A DNA stretch of 64,000 nucleotides. Origin: Anaerococcus sp. Marseille-P3625. GTDB lineage: Bacteria; Bacillota; Clostridia; Tissierellales; Peptoniphilaceae. The notes beneath the pieces were generated by a model that saw nothing but the letters and a program-made list of their open reading frames with translations, was not told the origin of the DNA and searched no databases. The position numbers were made by a program, and so were the translations under genes. Below, piece after piece: positions 48,557-57,384 of the stretch (position 1 is its first letter; each line of letters opens with the position of its first letter). Location of the stretch: positions 248,001 through 312,000 of the forward strand of contig NZ_OCTP01000011.1 of the NCBI RefSeq assembly GCF_900232825.1, written 5' to 3'.

Positions 48557-49927
48557 CTAGTCAATCTTGATGTTTTTAATTGTTACAAATTTCTTTGGTG
48601 CATATACTATTGGTGTACCATATAAGAAAATACCAAATCTTCTTACTGGGCCAGTCATTGCATATGGTAATTTAAAGGCTGGTAGCAATTGTCTAAAGGT
48701 AATAGCTGACTCATCAAATTGGCCTATAACTGCTTCACCTGTATTTGGCAATACTTCGTTTTTATCAACAAAGATTGTTTCAGCGGATTTTTCTCTTGAT
48801 TTTGCGCCGACTCTACCTATTTCATAGAATTTAGATCCATTATCTTCTGTTCTATAGATTACAAAGTATTCTGGTGCAAAAATTTGTGTATCTGAATTTT
48901 TAATTGTTAATTTTACGCCTTTTTTGATGTTTTCAGTTGCAACTGTTACCGCATCTGTTTCTACAGCTACAGATTTACCTTTGTGTGAGTATGCAACTAC
49001 TGCATATTTGAAAGTTCCACCTTGTGCAAATTTAGCTGGGTTTTTAGCATCTTCGTCAGCTACTGCTGCTGTTACTGTTGGTGCTGTTGGTGGTTCTTGT
49101 CCATAAGCTGGTGCATTGGTATCTAATACTTCCATACCTCTTCTTAAAAATACATCTGGGATTAAATCAACAGTTCCGCCTAATGTATTAAATTTAGTTA
49201 CAGTAGTACCTGCTACCATTTCTCCTGCTTCAACACTCATAATTGCTCTTTGATTTGGATAGTATTGCTCACTAAATTTTTGTGCAACATTCATTGGTAG
49301 ATAAGCTTTAGTTGGTGTACCATAGTTGTCTAAAATATTTGTTGCTGCGTTGTTAATGTGTTTATCTTCTAGATATTTACCTCTTAAATCTACAACATTA
49401 TGATCTGCTGTTTGTTTTAAAATACCATTCCATTGTAAGCCTTCTTCATCTGCTGGTGCTAGTGTTGAATCACCATAGAAAAGTGCTTGTTCAGCTTGAC
49501 CTAAAATGAATTTCATTCCATTTTGAGTTTCTAATGCTTCTGGTTCTGAAACAGTATTTACTAATCTCATAAGATCGGTTACTGATCTAGTTACATTTAA
49601 ACATTTAACTTTTGCAAGTTCTCTTTTATAGCTTGATGTTGTATCAAGTCCTGCAATACCCTCTGGTTGGAATCCTGGTATATCTTCTCCGTAAGAATCA
49701 ACTACGTTATATTCTTCAACATTAGAGAAAGCTCTTGATTTTGGAATATCTCTCCAAAGTTTTAGGTGTTGTTCAGAATAAGTTAATGTCTTGATTGTGT
49801 TTTCTAGTGACTCTGGAATTATAGCTGCGCCACCTTTTGCTCCAGGGTTAATTTGTGCAAAATTATTTGTAGTTAATGCCTTATAAAGGTCTTGTACTTG
49901 TGTTTGTGTTAATGAATTAAATGCCAT
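48557..49927 (-). CDS. Major capsid protein with Ig/FnIII-like insert
   Basis: Protein of 456 residues. HK97-type capsid regions (about 1-275 and 390-456): LWRDIPKSRAFSNVEEYNVV, QAEQALFYGDSTLAPADEEG, YLPMNVAQKFSEQYYPNQRA and the end GIFLYGTPIVYAPKKFVTIK. Between them, at about 277-390, is a strand-rich insert (APTVTAAVADEDAKN, GTFKYAVVAYSHKGKSVAVE) of Ig/FnIII type that would protrude from the capsid surface. AAGGAAG precedes the ATG. Confidence 0.9.
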   Translation of the reverse strand: MAFNSLTQTQVQDLYKALTTNNFAQINPGAKGGAAIIPESLENTIKTLTYSEQHLKLWRDIPKSRAFSNVEEYNVVDSYGEDIPGFQPEGIAGLDTTSSYKRELAKVKCLNVTRSVTDLMRLVNTVSEPEALETQNGMKFILGQAEQALFYGDSTLAPADEEGLQWNGILKQTADHNVVDLRGKYLEDKHINNAATNILDNYGTPTKAYLPMNVAQKFSEQYYPNQRAIMSVEAGEMVAGTTVTKFNTLGGTVDLIPDVFLRRGMEVLDTNAPAYGQEPPTAPTVTAAVADEDAKNPAKFAQGGTFKYAVVAYSHKGKSVAVETDAVTVATENIKKGVKLTIKNSDTQIFAPEYFVIYRTEDNGSKFYEIGRVGAKSREKSAETIFVDKNEVLPNTGEAVIGQFDESAITFRQLLPAFKLPYAMTGPVRRFGIFLYGTPIVYAPKKFVTIKNIKID

Positions 49928-49944
49928 GTTTATTACTTCCTTTC

Positions 49945-50721
49945 TTAAATTAAGTGTTTTTCAATAATTGATACTAAAGCTTCAGATAAAGGTGCTCCTT
50001 GTTCAGCTTTACTTACATCTAAAGCACTTACATTTCTATTGCCTGCTAGAAATTCATTTGATAGAATTTCTGCTCTTTGTGATTTTGATAGGTCTTTGTA
50101 AGTTTTCTTTTCTTCTTCGTATTTATTAAAAACTTGTGCGTTTTTAACTGATTTTCTAATGTTATTGGCTCTACTTAGTTTTTTGCTTAATAGATTAATT
50201 GACTTTTCAAGCTCTTTATTTTTTTCAACTACTTCATTTGCATTGTCAGTATTAATTTCTAATAGATCTACAACTTTCTTTAGATTTTCTGTTAAATCAT
50301 CTAATCTACCATTGATTTCATCTAAGCCTAAATCATCTTTAATTCTGTCAAGCAAGTCATCATAATCGACTTCTTCTGTATCTTCGTCTTCTTCTACTTG
50401 CTTTTCAGTTTCGTTTTCTTCTTCGCTTTCTTCGTCATTTTCAGCTATTTGGTCATCTTCGGTTTTTTCTAATTCTTCATCATTTTCGATTTCTTCATTG
50501 TCAGTTTCTTCATCAGCGATTTCTTCATCAGATGCTTCTTCTTCATCTTCGCCTTCGCTAAAATCGTAAACTATTTTTTCATCATCATCTTCTGATTTAG
50601 CAACTTCATCTTCGCTTATATAATCTTTGTCTACTTCATCTTCATTAAAGTAGTCATCTGCTACATTTTTTAATAGTCTATTGAGTTTTTCATCAATGCC
50701 TAATTCTTTTTCTTTGTCCAT
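49945..50721 (-). CDS. Capsid scaffold protein
   Basis: Protein of 258 residues. Very acidic first 120 (EEEASDEEIADEETDNEEIE and similar), then a coiled coil (about 130-190, LDDLTENLKKVVDLLEINTD) and a helical end. This build and its place between prohead protease and capsid mark a scaffold, which the protease would degrade. AAGGAG precedes the ATG. Confidence 0.85.
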   Translation of the reverse strand: MDKEKELGIDEKLNRLLKNVADDYFNEDEVDKDYISEDEVAKSEDDDEKIVYDFSEGEDEEEASDEEIADEETDNEEIENDEELEKTEDDQIAENDEESEEENETEKQVEEDEDTEEVDYDDLLDRIKDDLGLDEINGRLDDLTENLKKVVDLLEINTDNANEVVEKNKELEKSINLLSKKLSRANNIRKSVKNAQVFNKYEEEKKTYKDLSKSQRAEILSNEFLAGNRNVSALDVSKAEQGAPLSEALVSIIEKHLI

Positions 50722-50723
50722 TT

Positions 50724-51458
50724 TTACTCCTTAAAGTTGATTATTTGGTGTACTTTATCTTCCATTTCAGATCCATAGATTCCTCTAAACATCATTAGAT
50801 ACAGCTTAATATCGTCTTTATTCTTGCTTTTATTTAGCTTATTTTTAAAAGTTTCTAATGTTTCAAGCACTTGCCTATCCCCATCTAAAGCCTTTTGATA
50901 ATAGATTTTGCCATTTTCTAAGCTTTCTTTTAATAGGGCTTTTTGACTTGTCGAACAAGCTGTCATTGACTTAACTATTGCATTCCATGTTGCATTAGCA
51001 TTACAAGGTGTGCTAGTTACTGCAACATTTGTCACTCTTGCCTTTAGAATTTGTCCCTTTTCGTCTTCTTTGAGAATTTGTCCTTCGATAGAAAAACCTA
51101 ATCTTCTAGAAGTACCGGACTTCTGTAGGGCTATTGCGGTTTCCCAAAATCTTCTGCCATCTGCATTGTCAAGTAAGTATCCCTCTAGGTATAAACCTTC
51201 TTTTGTGATTTTTGTGTTTTTCTTATCAGGATAACCAACAATTCTTGAATTATCGTGATCTAAATTTAAAAATCCTTTTTCTAAAAAAGATGAAATATCA
51301 AGGCCATTTTGAACAACCTTTTCGCCTTGATAATCAAGATCTGGTGTACTTGCCAGCCCTTTAATCTTGCCTATAATTCCTTTTTGAGAGTTTAGACTCT
51401 TTGATTCATCGCTTTTTATAAGGTCTACTAAAGGTACATAAATCTGCATATCCCTCAC
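50724..51458 (-). CDS. Prohead maturation protease (U35-type)
   Basis: Protein of about 244 residues. Catalytic residues of the herpes/HK97-type serine protease are visible: His in FLNLDHDNSRIVGYP and Ser in SRRLGFSIEGQIL. VTNVAVTSTPCNANATW follows. It processes scaffold and capsid in the prohead. I favour the GTG at 51458 (8 bases after AGGAGG); an ATG at 51449 is also possible. Confidence 0.85.
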   Translation of the reverse strand: MRDMQIYVPLVDLIKSDESKSLNSQKGIIGKIKGLASTPDLDYQGEKVVQNGLDISSFLEKGFLNLDHDNSRIVGYPDKKNTKITKEGLYLEGYLLDNADGRRFWETAIALQKSGTSRRLGFSIEGQILKEDEKGQILKARVTNVAVTSTPCNANATWNAIVKSMTACSTSQKALLKESLENGKIYYQKALDGDRQVLETLETFKNKLNKSKNKDDIKLYLMMFRGIYGSEMEDKVHQIINFKE

Positions 51459-51523
51459 ATTCTTATCCTCCTTTCTCAAAGTTCTTGCTCCCTACCTCCC
51501 ACCCTTTATTCATAGATATGCAA

Positions 51524-51556
51524 TAAAAAAACACCTATGATTTCTCATAAGTGTTT
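51524..51556 (-). terminator. Internal terminator before the prohead protease gene
   Basis: AACACTTATGA, loop GAAA, TCATAGGTGTT and TTTTTT on the minus strand. It separates the terminase-portal part from the protease-capsid part of the late operon. Confidence 0.85.
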
Positions 51557-51579
51557 TAGTGTTTGTATTAATTTTTATT

Positions 51580-51795
51580 TTAGATCAAAGGCTTTATATA
51601 CTTATCTGCTATTCTTTGCTCCCCTAATTCTACTAATGCGTCATAGCATTCTTGATATCTATTTTCTCCATCGACTATTAGATCTGTATCAAGTGGCATT
51701 AGTTCAAATACAATTGCTCTGTAATTATCTTGCCCTTCTACTTCTTTTAAGATTTCATTTATCATTTCTTTTATGTTTCTTATTACTTTTGCCAT
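51580..51795 (-). CDS. Hypothetical protein
   Basis: Protein of 71 residues (IRNIKEMINEILKEVEGQDN, RYQECYDALVELGEQRIADK). AGGAGG precedes the ATG. It ends just before an internal terminator. Family not recognised; a small head protein or accessory factor. Confidence 0.65.
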   Translation of the reverse strand: MAKVIRNIKEMINEILKEVEGQDNYRAIVFELMPLDTDLIVDGENRYQECYDALVELGEQRIADKYIKPLI

Positions 51796-51805
51796 TTCTT
51801 ACCTC

Positions 51806-53899
51806 CTAAAATGATAAGGCTAATGCATCTATTGCATCTAAATCTTCATCTTCAAGAAATTTAGTTATTAATACTGCCGCTATTTCTCTATATTCAAAGC
51901 TATTGAGCGCTCCTTCTAATGATATAGTACCGCGTTTTAGTTCTTCAACAAGATTTGCAATTCCTGAACTTCCTAAATCATTTTGTATCTTTTCTACTTT
52001 GTCTGTTCTTTCTAGAACCTTTGTTTCTATAGCTTTATATTTATTGCTTATTGCTGGGTCTTTTTTGCTATCTTGATATTTATCTAATACATTTGCTAGA
52101 AAATCTCCGTTTTTAGCTGTAAGTTGCTTGTAGATCTCTCTACCTATACCATGAGTCCCTTCTTTTCTAACGTTTTTAAATTCTTCCAAATCCCAAATAC
52201 AAGGTAAGCAATGTGCTATTTGATCAGCGTATGAATGTATTTGTCTATCGGTGTCTTTTCCATGAACTAAATTGCTTATAGCTTGACCTGCGGTTTCTAC
52301 TAGAGTTTCTTCAAGAGGTTTTAAGGATTCTCTTCTTTCTGGTGTGCATAACTTGTCTGGATTTGCTGTAACAGTTTCACTTACCTTAGCGTGCATACAT
52401 TCATGTATAGCTGTTTTGGTTTCGTGAACTGGATCCCCGGTTTCAGCGACTAAACATATTTCATGATTGTATCTTATTCCATCATTATGGACGGCGAATC
52501 TACATAGTCCTACTGCATTTGATCGCCCCGTATTAAATGCTTTCCCATTTCTTTTGCTATATAAAGGTAAATTTAATCCTAGCATATCCATAATTGCTCT
52601 GCCCTTTATATCGGTGTGCATATCTTTAATTGGTTTTATTTTTTCTACTAATTCATTAGTAGTTTTTACTTCTTTATATTCATACTTTGGGTCAATCTTC
52701 TTTGTGCCTAGTCTGTATCTGAACTTACCAGCTTGTTCGCCTGTTAGTGTTTTTTCTCTAGCTTTTATTTTTTCCTTTACTGCTTGACTAGATCTTTTTT
52801 CTTTTAAAACTTTGTCTTCTGCGGCTAATTTGTTGACTAATTCATTGCTTTTGATTTCTTCTATTAAATTATTAATGGCTGTTTGTGCCATATCTCTTAC
52901 GCCTTCTCTATCTTTGGTATCACCAAAAACTTTATTTCTATTAACATCATATTTTAGATTAAATAAAGTTTCGTTTGCCCTTCTGCTAGCAGCTTTTGAT
53001 TGGTGTCCTCCGCCGATCTTACCTATAAGTTCTTGCATTGCTTTCACATCTGGTTTAATCCATGTATGTGAATGTGTATTTTCTATATTTACATCTGCAC
53101 CTAATCTTTCAAGTAATGCTTTTTCTTGCCTTGCTGTCAAATTAGGATTGTCTGTTAGTCTATTTATATCTTTTGGATTAGATTCTTCTTCTTTTGTCAA
53201 ATTTTCTAATAGGCTTTTGGCTTCATTAAAAATTGCACCAGCAAACTTGCCACTATCGCCTCCATTGACCTTGGTGTAGAATTTCCCGGAATCCATATCA
53301 TAGTACATTTTCCCACCTTGTTCATTTATTGCTCTTTCGCCTATTTTACCTTTAAATTCTGGATTGTTGCTGACTTTTCCTGCCAAATCTATTCCTAAAT
53401 CATTAAAGTATAATCTCTTTTCACCATTCTTATCCCATAAAGATGCGCCTTTTTGTTGCAATCTTCTAAATTGGTATTTGGATAAGTTCCCATAAGTATT
53501 TGCCTTGCTATTTTCATTATTCTTGGCTGGACTAGTTTTCTTTTCTGGCTTTTGCATATCGTTAATAGATAATTGATTGGTTTTTACTTTTGGTCTTTTA
53601 AAATTACTTGCTATAAAATCTTGCAATGATCCATGCTTTCCTGCTTTTGTGTATAGGTCTAATACTTCTTTTTCTGATAAGCCTTTAGCTTTTCCATCTT
53701 TGCTATCAAAAGATACCTCTATATTTTCTGGTAGTTTCATTTGCTTTTTTGCAATTTCCATAGCTTTATTACCGGATTTATATCTTATTCCATAAAATGT
53801 TTTGTTTTTGCCATTTATTAATACTTTTACCGGAAATAGATGCGCTCTGTTTTGTACAGCTTTTATTAGGCTTTTAAAGTCCTTTATAATTATTCTCAT
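51806..53899 (-). CDS. Head-region protein with zincin (HExxH) motif
   Basis: Protein of 697 residues, not matched to a named family. About residues 499-503 read HECMH within TKTAIHECMHAKVSE, with a Glu-rich LEETLVETAGQAIS 30 residues later, the layout of gluzincin metallopeptidases. The N-terminal part has LSEKEVLDLYTKAGKHGSLQ, near-identical in pattern to LSEKELIDQYLKQNPNETLQ of the portal. Basic, helical middle. It may be an ejected or assembly protease in addition to the U35 protease, or an enzyme packaged in the head. AAAGGAG precedes the ATG. Confidence 0.75.
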   Translation of the reverse strand: MRIIIKDFKSLIKAVQNRAHLFPVKVLINGKNKTFYGIRYKSGNKAMEIAKKQMKLPENIEVSFDSKDGKAKGLSEKEVLDLYTKAGKHGSLQDFIASNFKRPKVKTNQLSINDMQKPEKKTSPAKNNENSKANTYGNLSKYQFRRLQQKGASLWDKNGEKRLYFNDLGIDLAGKVSNNPEFKGKIGERAINEQGGKMYYDMDSGKFYTKVNGGDSGKFAGAIFNEAKSLLENLTKEEESNPKDINRLTDNPNLTARQEKALLERLGADVNIENTHSHTWIKPDVKAMQELIGKIGGGHQSKAASRRANETLFNLKYDVNRNKVFGDTKDREGVRDMAQTAINNLIEEIKSNELVNKLAAEDKVLKEKRSSQAVKEKIKAREKTLTGEQAGKFRYRLGTKKIDPKYEYKEVKTTNELVEKIKPIKDMHTDIKGRAIMDMLGLNLPLYSKRNGKAFNTGRSNAVGLCRFAVHNDGIRYNHEICLVAETGDPVHETKTAIHECMHAKVSETVTANPDKLCTPERRESLKPLEETLVETAGQAISNLVHGKDTDRQIHSYADQIAHCLPCIWDLEEFKNVRKEGTHGIGREIYKQLTAKNGDFLANVLDKYQDSKKDPAISNKYKAIETKVLERTDKVEKIQNDLGSSGIANLVEELKRGTISLEGALNSFEYREIAAVLITKFLEDEDLDAIDALALSF

Positions 53900-54156
53900 T
53901 TTCTCGCTCCTTTGTTGATATTTATGTATCTGTTTTTCTTATCTAGTTCTTTAAATTCTTCTTCTGTTAGTATTCTTTGCATTGCAATTTTGTATTTTTT
54001 GTTATATGGATACTTGTTAGCATCAATTAATCTTCTAACATTTTCAGCATCTTTTTTGCACAAAAAATGGGCGTACTGTTCATAAGCCCCACCCTCTCTT
54101 TTAAGTAACCATTTACGCTCTGGTAGTTTTGGATAATATTTTATTGTTAATTTCAT
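53896..54156 (-). CDS. Hypothetical basic protein
   Basis: Protein of 86 residues (IKYYPKLPERKWLLKREGGA, RRLIDANKYPYNKKYKIAMQ). It overlaps the zincin gene by 4 bases, so it may be made with it. No family recognised. Confidence 0.6.
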   Translation of the reverse strand: MKLTIKYYPKLPERKWLLKREGGAYEQYAHFLCKKDAENVRRLIDANKYPYNKKYKIAMQRILTEEEFKELDKKNRYININKGARK

Positions 54157-54208
54157 GACCTATGTTTATTTTTATTTCAACGTTTTGTATTTCACAATTA
54201 TTTCACTA

Positions 54209-54475
54209 TTAACCTAATAATTCTCCATTGCTAAACATAATGTTTTTTTGCTTTTTATAGATATCAAAATAAGTTTCTTGCTTATCTCCATTTTGTGTAC
54301 ACTCTACATATATCCCATCTAAAAGAGTTGTAGAAATTAGTATTTTATTATTTTGTAGAATTTTACAAGACCAAACAACAAATATATCTTCAATACTAAT
54401 ATTCTTATTAAAGTTTTCCTTGTAATACATAATTAACCATTCTTTACAAGCTTTTTGAAATTTATAACTATCCAT
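54209..54475 (-). CDS. DUF6275 family protein
   Basis: Protein of 88 residues matching my recollection of DUF6275: FQKACKEWLIMYYKENFNKN, IFVVWSCKILQNNKILISTT, LLDGIYVECTQNGDKQETYF. These small proteins are common in Firmicute phages, function unknown. Start at 54475 with AAGGAG 5 bases upstream; the earlier start at 54508 runs through the terminator. Confidence 0.75.
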   Translation of the reverse strand: MDSYKFQKACKEWLIMYYKENFNKNISIEDIFVVWSCKILQNNKILISTTLLDGIYVECTQNGDKQETYFDIYKKQKNIMFSNGELLG

Positions 54476-54495
54476 TTTATTCTCCTTTTTAACGT

Positions 54496-54528
54496 AAAAA
54501 AAACACATTAGTTTTTACTAACGTGTTT
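54496..54528 (-). terminator. Internal terminator upstream of the DUF6275 gene
   Basis: AACACGTTA, loop GTAAAAAC, TAATGTGTT and TTTTTT on the minus strand, directly before the DUF6275 ribosome binding site. Readthrough is needed for the head genes unless a promoter lies below it. Confidence 0.85.
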
Positions 54529-54547
54529 AAAATAATATTTATTAAAT

Positions 54548-54757
54548 TTACATTCCTGAATTGTTCATTCCTACTACTTGCCAATAACCTAATGTATCAC
54601 CTGTCACAACTTGTGGCCATTCCTCTTTTAGATAATTAGCAACGTCTTGCCATTTTCCCTTTTCATCTTGAGATAGTGTATCCCATTCAGCTTTTTCTTT
54701 TTCAAATTCACAAATTATTTTTATTTTATTGTTTCCCTTTTGCATAATTATTTCCAT
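54548..54757 (-). CDS. Hypothetical protein
   Basis: Protein of 69 residues (GNNKIKIICEFEKEKAEWDT, YLKEEWPQVVTGDTLGYWQV). Its start overlaps the stop of the gene before it (coupled). No family recognised. Confidence 0.6.
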   Translation of the reverse strand: MEIIMQKGNNKIKIICEFEKEKAEWDTLSQDEKGKWQDVANYLKEEWPQVVTGDTLGYWQVVGMNNSGM

Positions 54758-54987
54758 TAATACATAAGAGATAATTCATAAGCAGTCGATCCTACGCAAC
54801 CGTGCATTAAAATCTGTTCAGTGATTTTCCCTGCTTTTAAATCGGCTAAATGGTCTTCAAAATCTTCTCTTGTAGTCTCTTCACCTTCGCCTTCAAAGTA
54901 TTTGTTAACTTCTTCATCACTTAAGCTAGGCCATAACTCTTTAAATTCTTTTATAACCTTGTTTTTATAATCTTCATATTTTGCCAT
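54757..54987 (-). CDS. Hypothetical acidic protein
   Basis: Protein of 76 residues with KEFKELWPSLSDEEVNKYFE and QILMHGCVGSTAYELSLMY. AAAGGAG precedes the ATG. It follows the portal gene. No family recognised. Confidence 0.6.
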   Translation of the reverse strand: MAKYEDYKNKVIKEFKELWPSLSDEEVNKYFEGEGEETTREDFEDHLADLKAGKITEQILMHGCVGSTAYELSLMY

Positions 54988-54990
54988 TGC

Positions 54991-57384
54991 CTACTCCTTT
55001 AATATATTGTCTCGATAATTATAAGCATCTTCGTATGCTGTTTCCCCATTAAATTCTTTGATTTTACTCTTTTGTTTTGACCATTTTTCAAATTCTGTGT
55101 TGCCATCATATACGTAAAAAGCTATATCTTCTTCTTTGTCATAGCCTTCTCTCCAAAGAGGAGGTTTATAGTTTTTATCAAATTTGCATCTACTATATGC
55201 TGTAAACCCGATTTCAGAATAAAACTTATGATTGCCAATAAAACTATCTAATTTTTTACCACCTAGTCTTACAGCTTCTTTTAATAAGTCTCTTCCTCTG
55301 ATATTATCATTACTATTTTTACAAACTGCTTCAATATCTCCTTGATTAGTAATGGCAAATACACTACCACCATCAGTTCTATAACACTTTAAGTCTTGGC
55401 ATTCTTCTTCTGTTTTAGAAGACACTCTCCATCTTTTGTATTTTGGCATAGATTCTATAGCTTCGCTTAAAGCCTTTACAAACTCTTTAGGTTCGACTTC
55501 TTTTACTTCTACTTTAGGATCTTCTTTGATCTTTTTAGGTTTTAGTGTTTCTTGTTTTTCTATTATAAAATTGTGCTTTATAAACTCTTGCAAAGTTTCA
55601 TTTGGATTTTGCTTTAGGTATTGGTCTATTAGTTCTTTTTCACTTAATATTATACCATGTTTTGCTTTACTTTTAAATGATAAATTGCTATTTTGGGCCA
55701 CTTTCATTTGTTTTTTTATTTCATTTAAGGCTATATTGGGATTTTTCCATCTTTTAGCTCGGTGTACTCCATACTTGTCTTCAACTTGAGTCTCCATCAA
55801 TACGAGCTTTGATCTGTCTAGTTTCTTTTCAAGGATATTTTCAAGTTCTAATTCTTTATTTACTAATGCAAGTGACTTTTGAAATAGACTTTCTTGTGTT
55901 TCTTCACTTTCTTCTGTATCGTCTTCTTCGCCACTATCTTCAAAGTCAAAACCCATGGAATTATCCGATGGTAGCATTTGTTTAGCTTGTAGATAGTAAG
56001 GATTTGCTATTATATCTCCACCTTCAATTTCTGCTAGTCCTTTTTCTGCTCTTACTTCGTTAATTGTCATGTAAGATTCTGATTTTTTCTTTGCTAGGTC
56101 TACTTGATCTGATTCTGATTCTTTATCTATTCCATCAAAGATAAAAACATATTCATCTTCGGTATTAAATTTAGAAACTATAAATTTGTTTATTGTGTTT
56201 TCTACAAATCTTAATAGTGGAAATAGTCCCTTGGCTTTTGAGTTGTCTATTTTCTTTTCATCTCCTGAAAATAGACTAGATCCCTTGCCACCTACACCTC
56301 CGTTATTAGGGAAGTTTATTTCTGCTGGGTCTATTTTATATGCACCACAAATTATGTTTATTAGATAGTTTACCCATTTTTCAAATACCATTTCACCTCC
56401 TGACTGGGCAATATTAATAAATTCCAATTCGCCTGGTAGGGTAAAGACTGGTATTTTCCATGCACCTTTTTGACCTGTGACTTGAGTTCTCCATTGTCTT
56501 TTAAATGATTCTAGGGTCTGTCTATCTCCTGGTGCTGGGCCATTTTTTTCTCCTTTAATATTTAGTATGCCTTTTGTCATACCACCTTGTTGGAAAAATC
56601 TCATATTGTAGTCTTCTGCTTCAAGGTATGAAGTAAGTTGTCTTACTATAGTTTCTATTTCTGATAGGCCATAAGGTTGACTATGTACACTAGTTCTTGG
56701 ATTTCTTACTGCAAAGGCCATCTCATCTGCTGTAAAGCCTGCTACTATCTTTCCGTCTACAACTTGTACATAGGATAATTTTTCTCCATCTCTGATATCT
56801 ATATCATCTGCGTAGGCTGATTCTTTTAGGTCTATATTATCAAGGGCTGGTTTTATTGTAGCTGCATCTACTGCCTCAAAGGCTTGAACAAACTGACCTG
56901 TAACATCATATTCTAATTCAAAGTTGACCTGGTCGTATGTCAATGAGTCTCTGATTATTTTTCTAATAAAGGTGTCAAATCTGTCGCGATTAGGATCATT
57001 CCCTAATCCACAATTTTCTATAAACTTTTCTATAAGGTCTATGGTTTTTTCTTGTTCTTCGGTCGGTTCTTTGCTGCTATCTTTCAGCATTACCTTAAAG
57101 CCTACACCATCTGTAGCATATTTGGATCTGGAAGTAAAAGTTCCTACTTGGTCTATTCTAGTCGATATAATATTTGAAATAGGAGCTACTTCCAGGGATA
57201 TTTTCTCTAATAATTCAAATGATAGCTTGTTTTCCTTTTCCCTATAGTTAGTTGATACAAACATATCCTCCATAGGTGATTCATTATCATAGTATGAATA
57301 TTTAAGCCTTGGCACAAATTGGTCGGCGTTGAATGAGCCTCCCTTGCTGGCAAAGTTTACTTTTATTCTTTTATCTTCTGTCAT
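54991..57384 (-). CDS. Portal protein with C-terminal GNAT-like domain
   Basis: Protein of 797 residues. The portal core (about 1-450: SLEVAPISNIISTRIDQVGT, FIRKIIRDSLTYDQVNFELE, EAEDYNMRFFQQGGMTKGIL, YLINIICGAYKIDPAEI) forms the packaging ring. The acidic linker is at about 480-510. The last 160 residues form an extra domain (DGGSVFAITNQGDIEAVCKN, LKEAVRLGGKKLDSFIGNHK, FYSEIGF, WREGYDKEEDIAFYVYDG), of GNAT acetyltransferase-like pattern. A shared LSEKE..D.Y segment links it to the zincin protein. GAAAGGA precedes the ATG. Confidence 0.9.
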   Translation of the reverse strand: MTEDKRIKVNFASKGGSFNADQFVPRLKYSYYDNESPMEDMFVSTNYREKENKLSFELLEKISLEVAPISNIISTRIDQVGTFTSRSKYATDGVGFKVMLKDSSKEPTEEQEKTIDLIEKFIENCGLGNDPNRDRFDTFIRKIIRDSLTYDQVNFELEYDVTGQFVQAFEAVDAATIKPALDNIDLKESAYADDIDIRDGEKLSYVQVVDGKIVAGFTADEMAFAVRNPRTSVHSQPYGLSEIETIVRQLTSYLEAEDYNMRFFQQGGMTKGILNIKGEKNGPAPGDRQTLESFKRQWRTQVTGQKGAWKIPVFTLPGELEFINIAQSGGEMVFEKWVNYLINIICGAYKIDPAEINFPNNGGVGGKGSSLFSGDEKKIDNSKAKGLFPLLRFVENTINKFIVSKFNTEDEYVFIFDGIDKESESDQVDLAKKKSESYMTINEVRAEKGLAEIEGGDIIANPYYLQAKQMLPSDNSMGFDFEDSGEEDDTEESEETQESLFQKSLALVNKELELENILEKKLDRSKLVLMETQVEDKYGVHRAKRWKNPNIALNEIKKQMKVAQNSNLSFKSKAKHGIILSEKELIDQYLKQNPNETLQEFIKHNFIIEKQETLKPKKIKEDPKVEVKEVEPKEFVKALSEAIESMPKYKRWRVSSKTEEECQDLKCYRTDGGSVFAITNQGDIEAVCKNSNDNIRGRDLLKEAVRLGGKKLDSFIGNHKFYSEIGFTAYSRCKFDKNYKPPLWREGYDKEEDIAFYVYDGNTEFEKWSKQKSKIKEFNGETAYEDAYNYRDNILKE

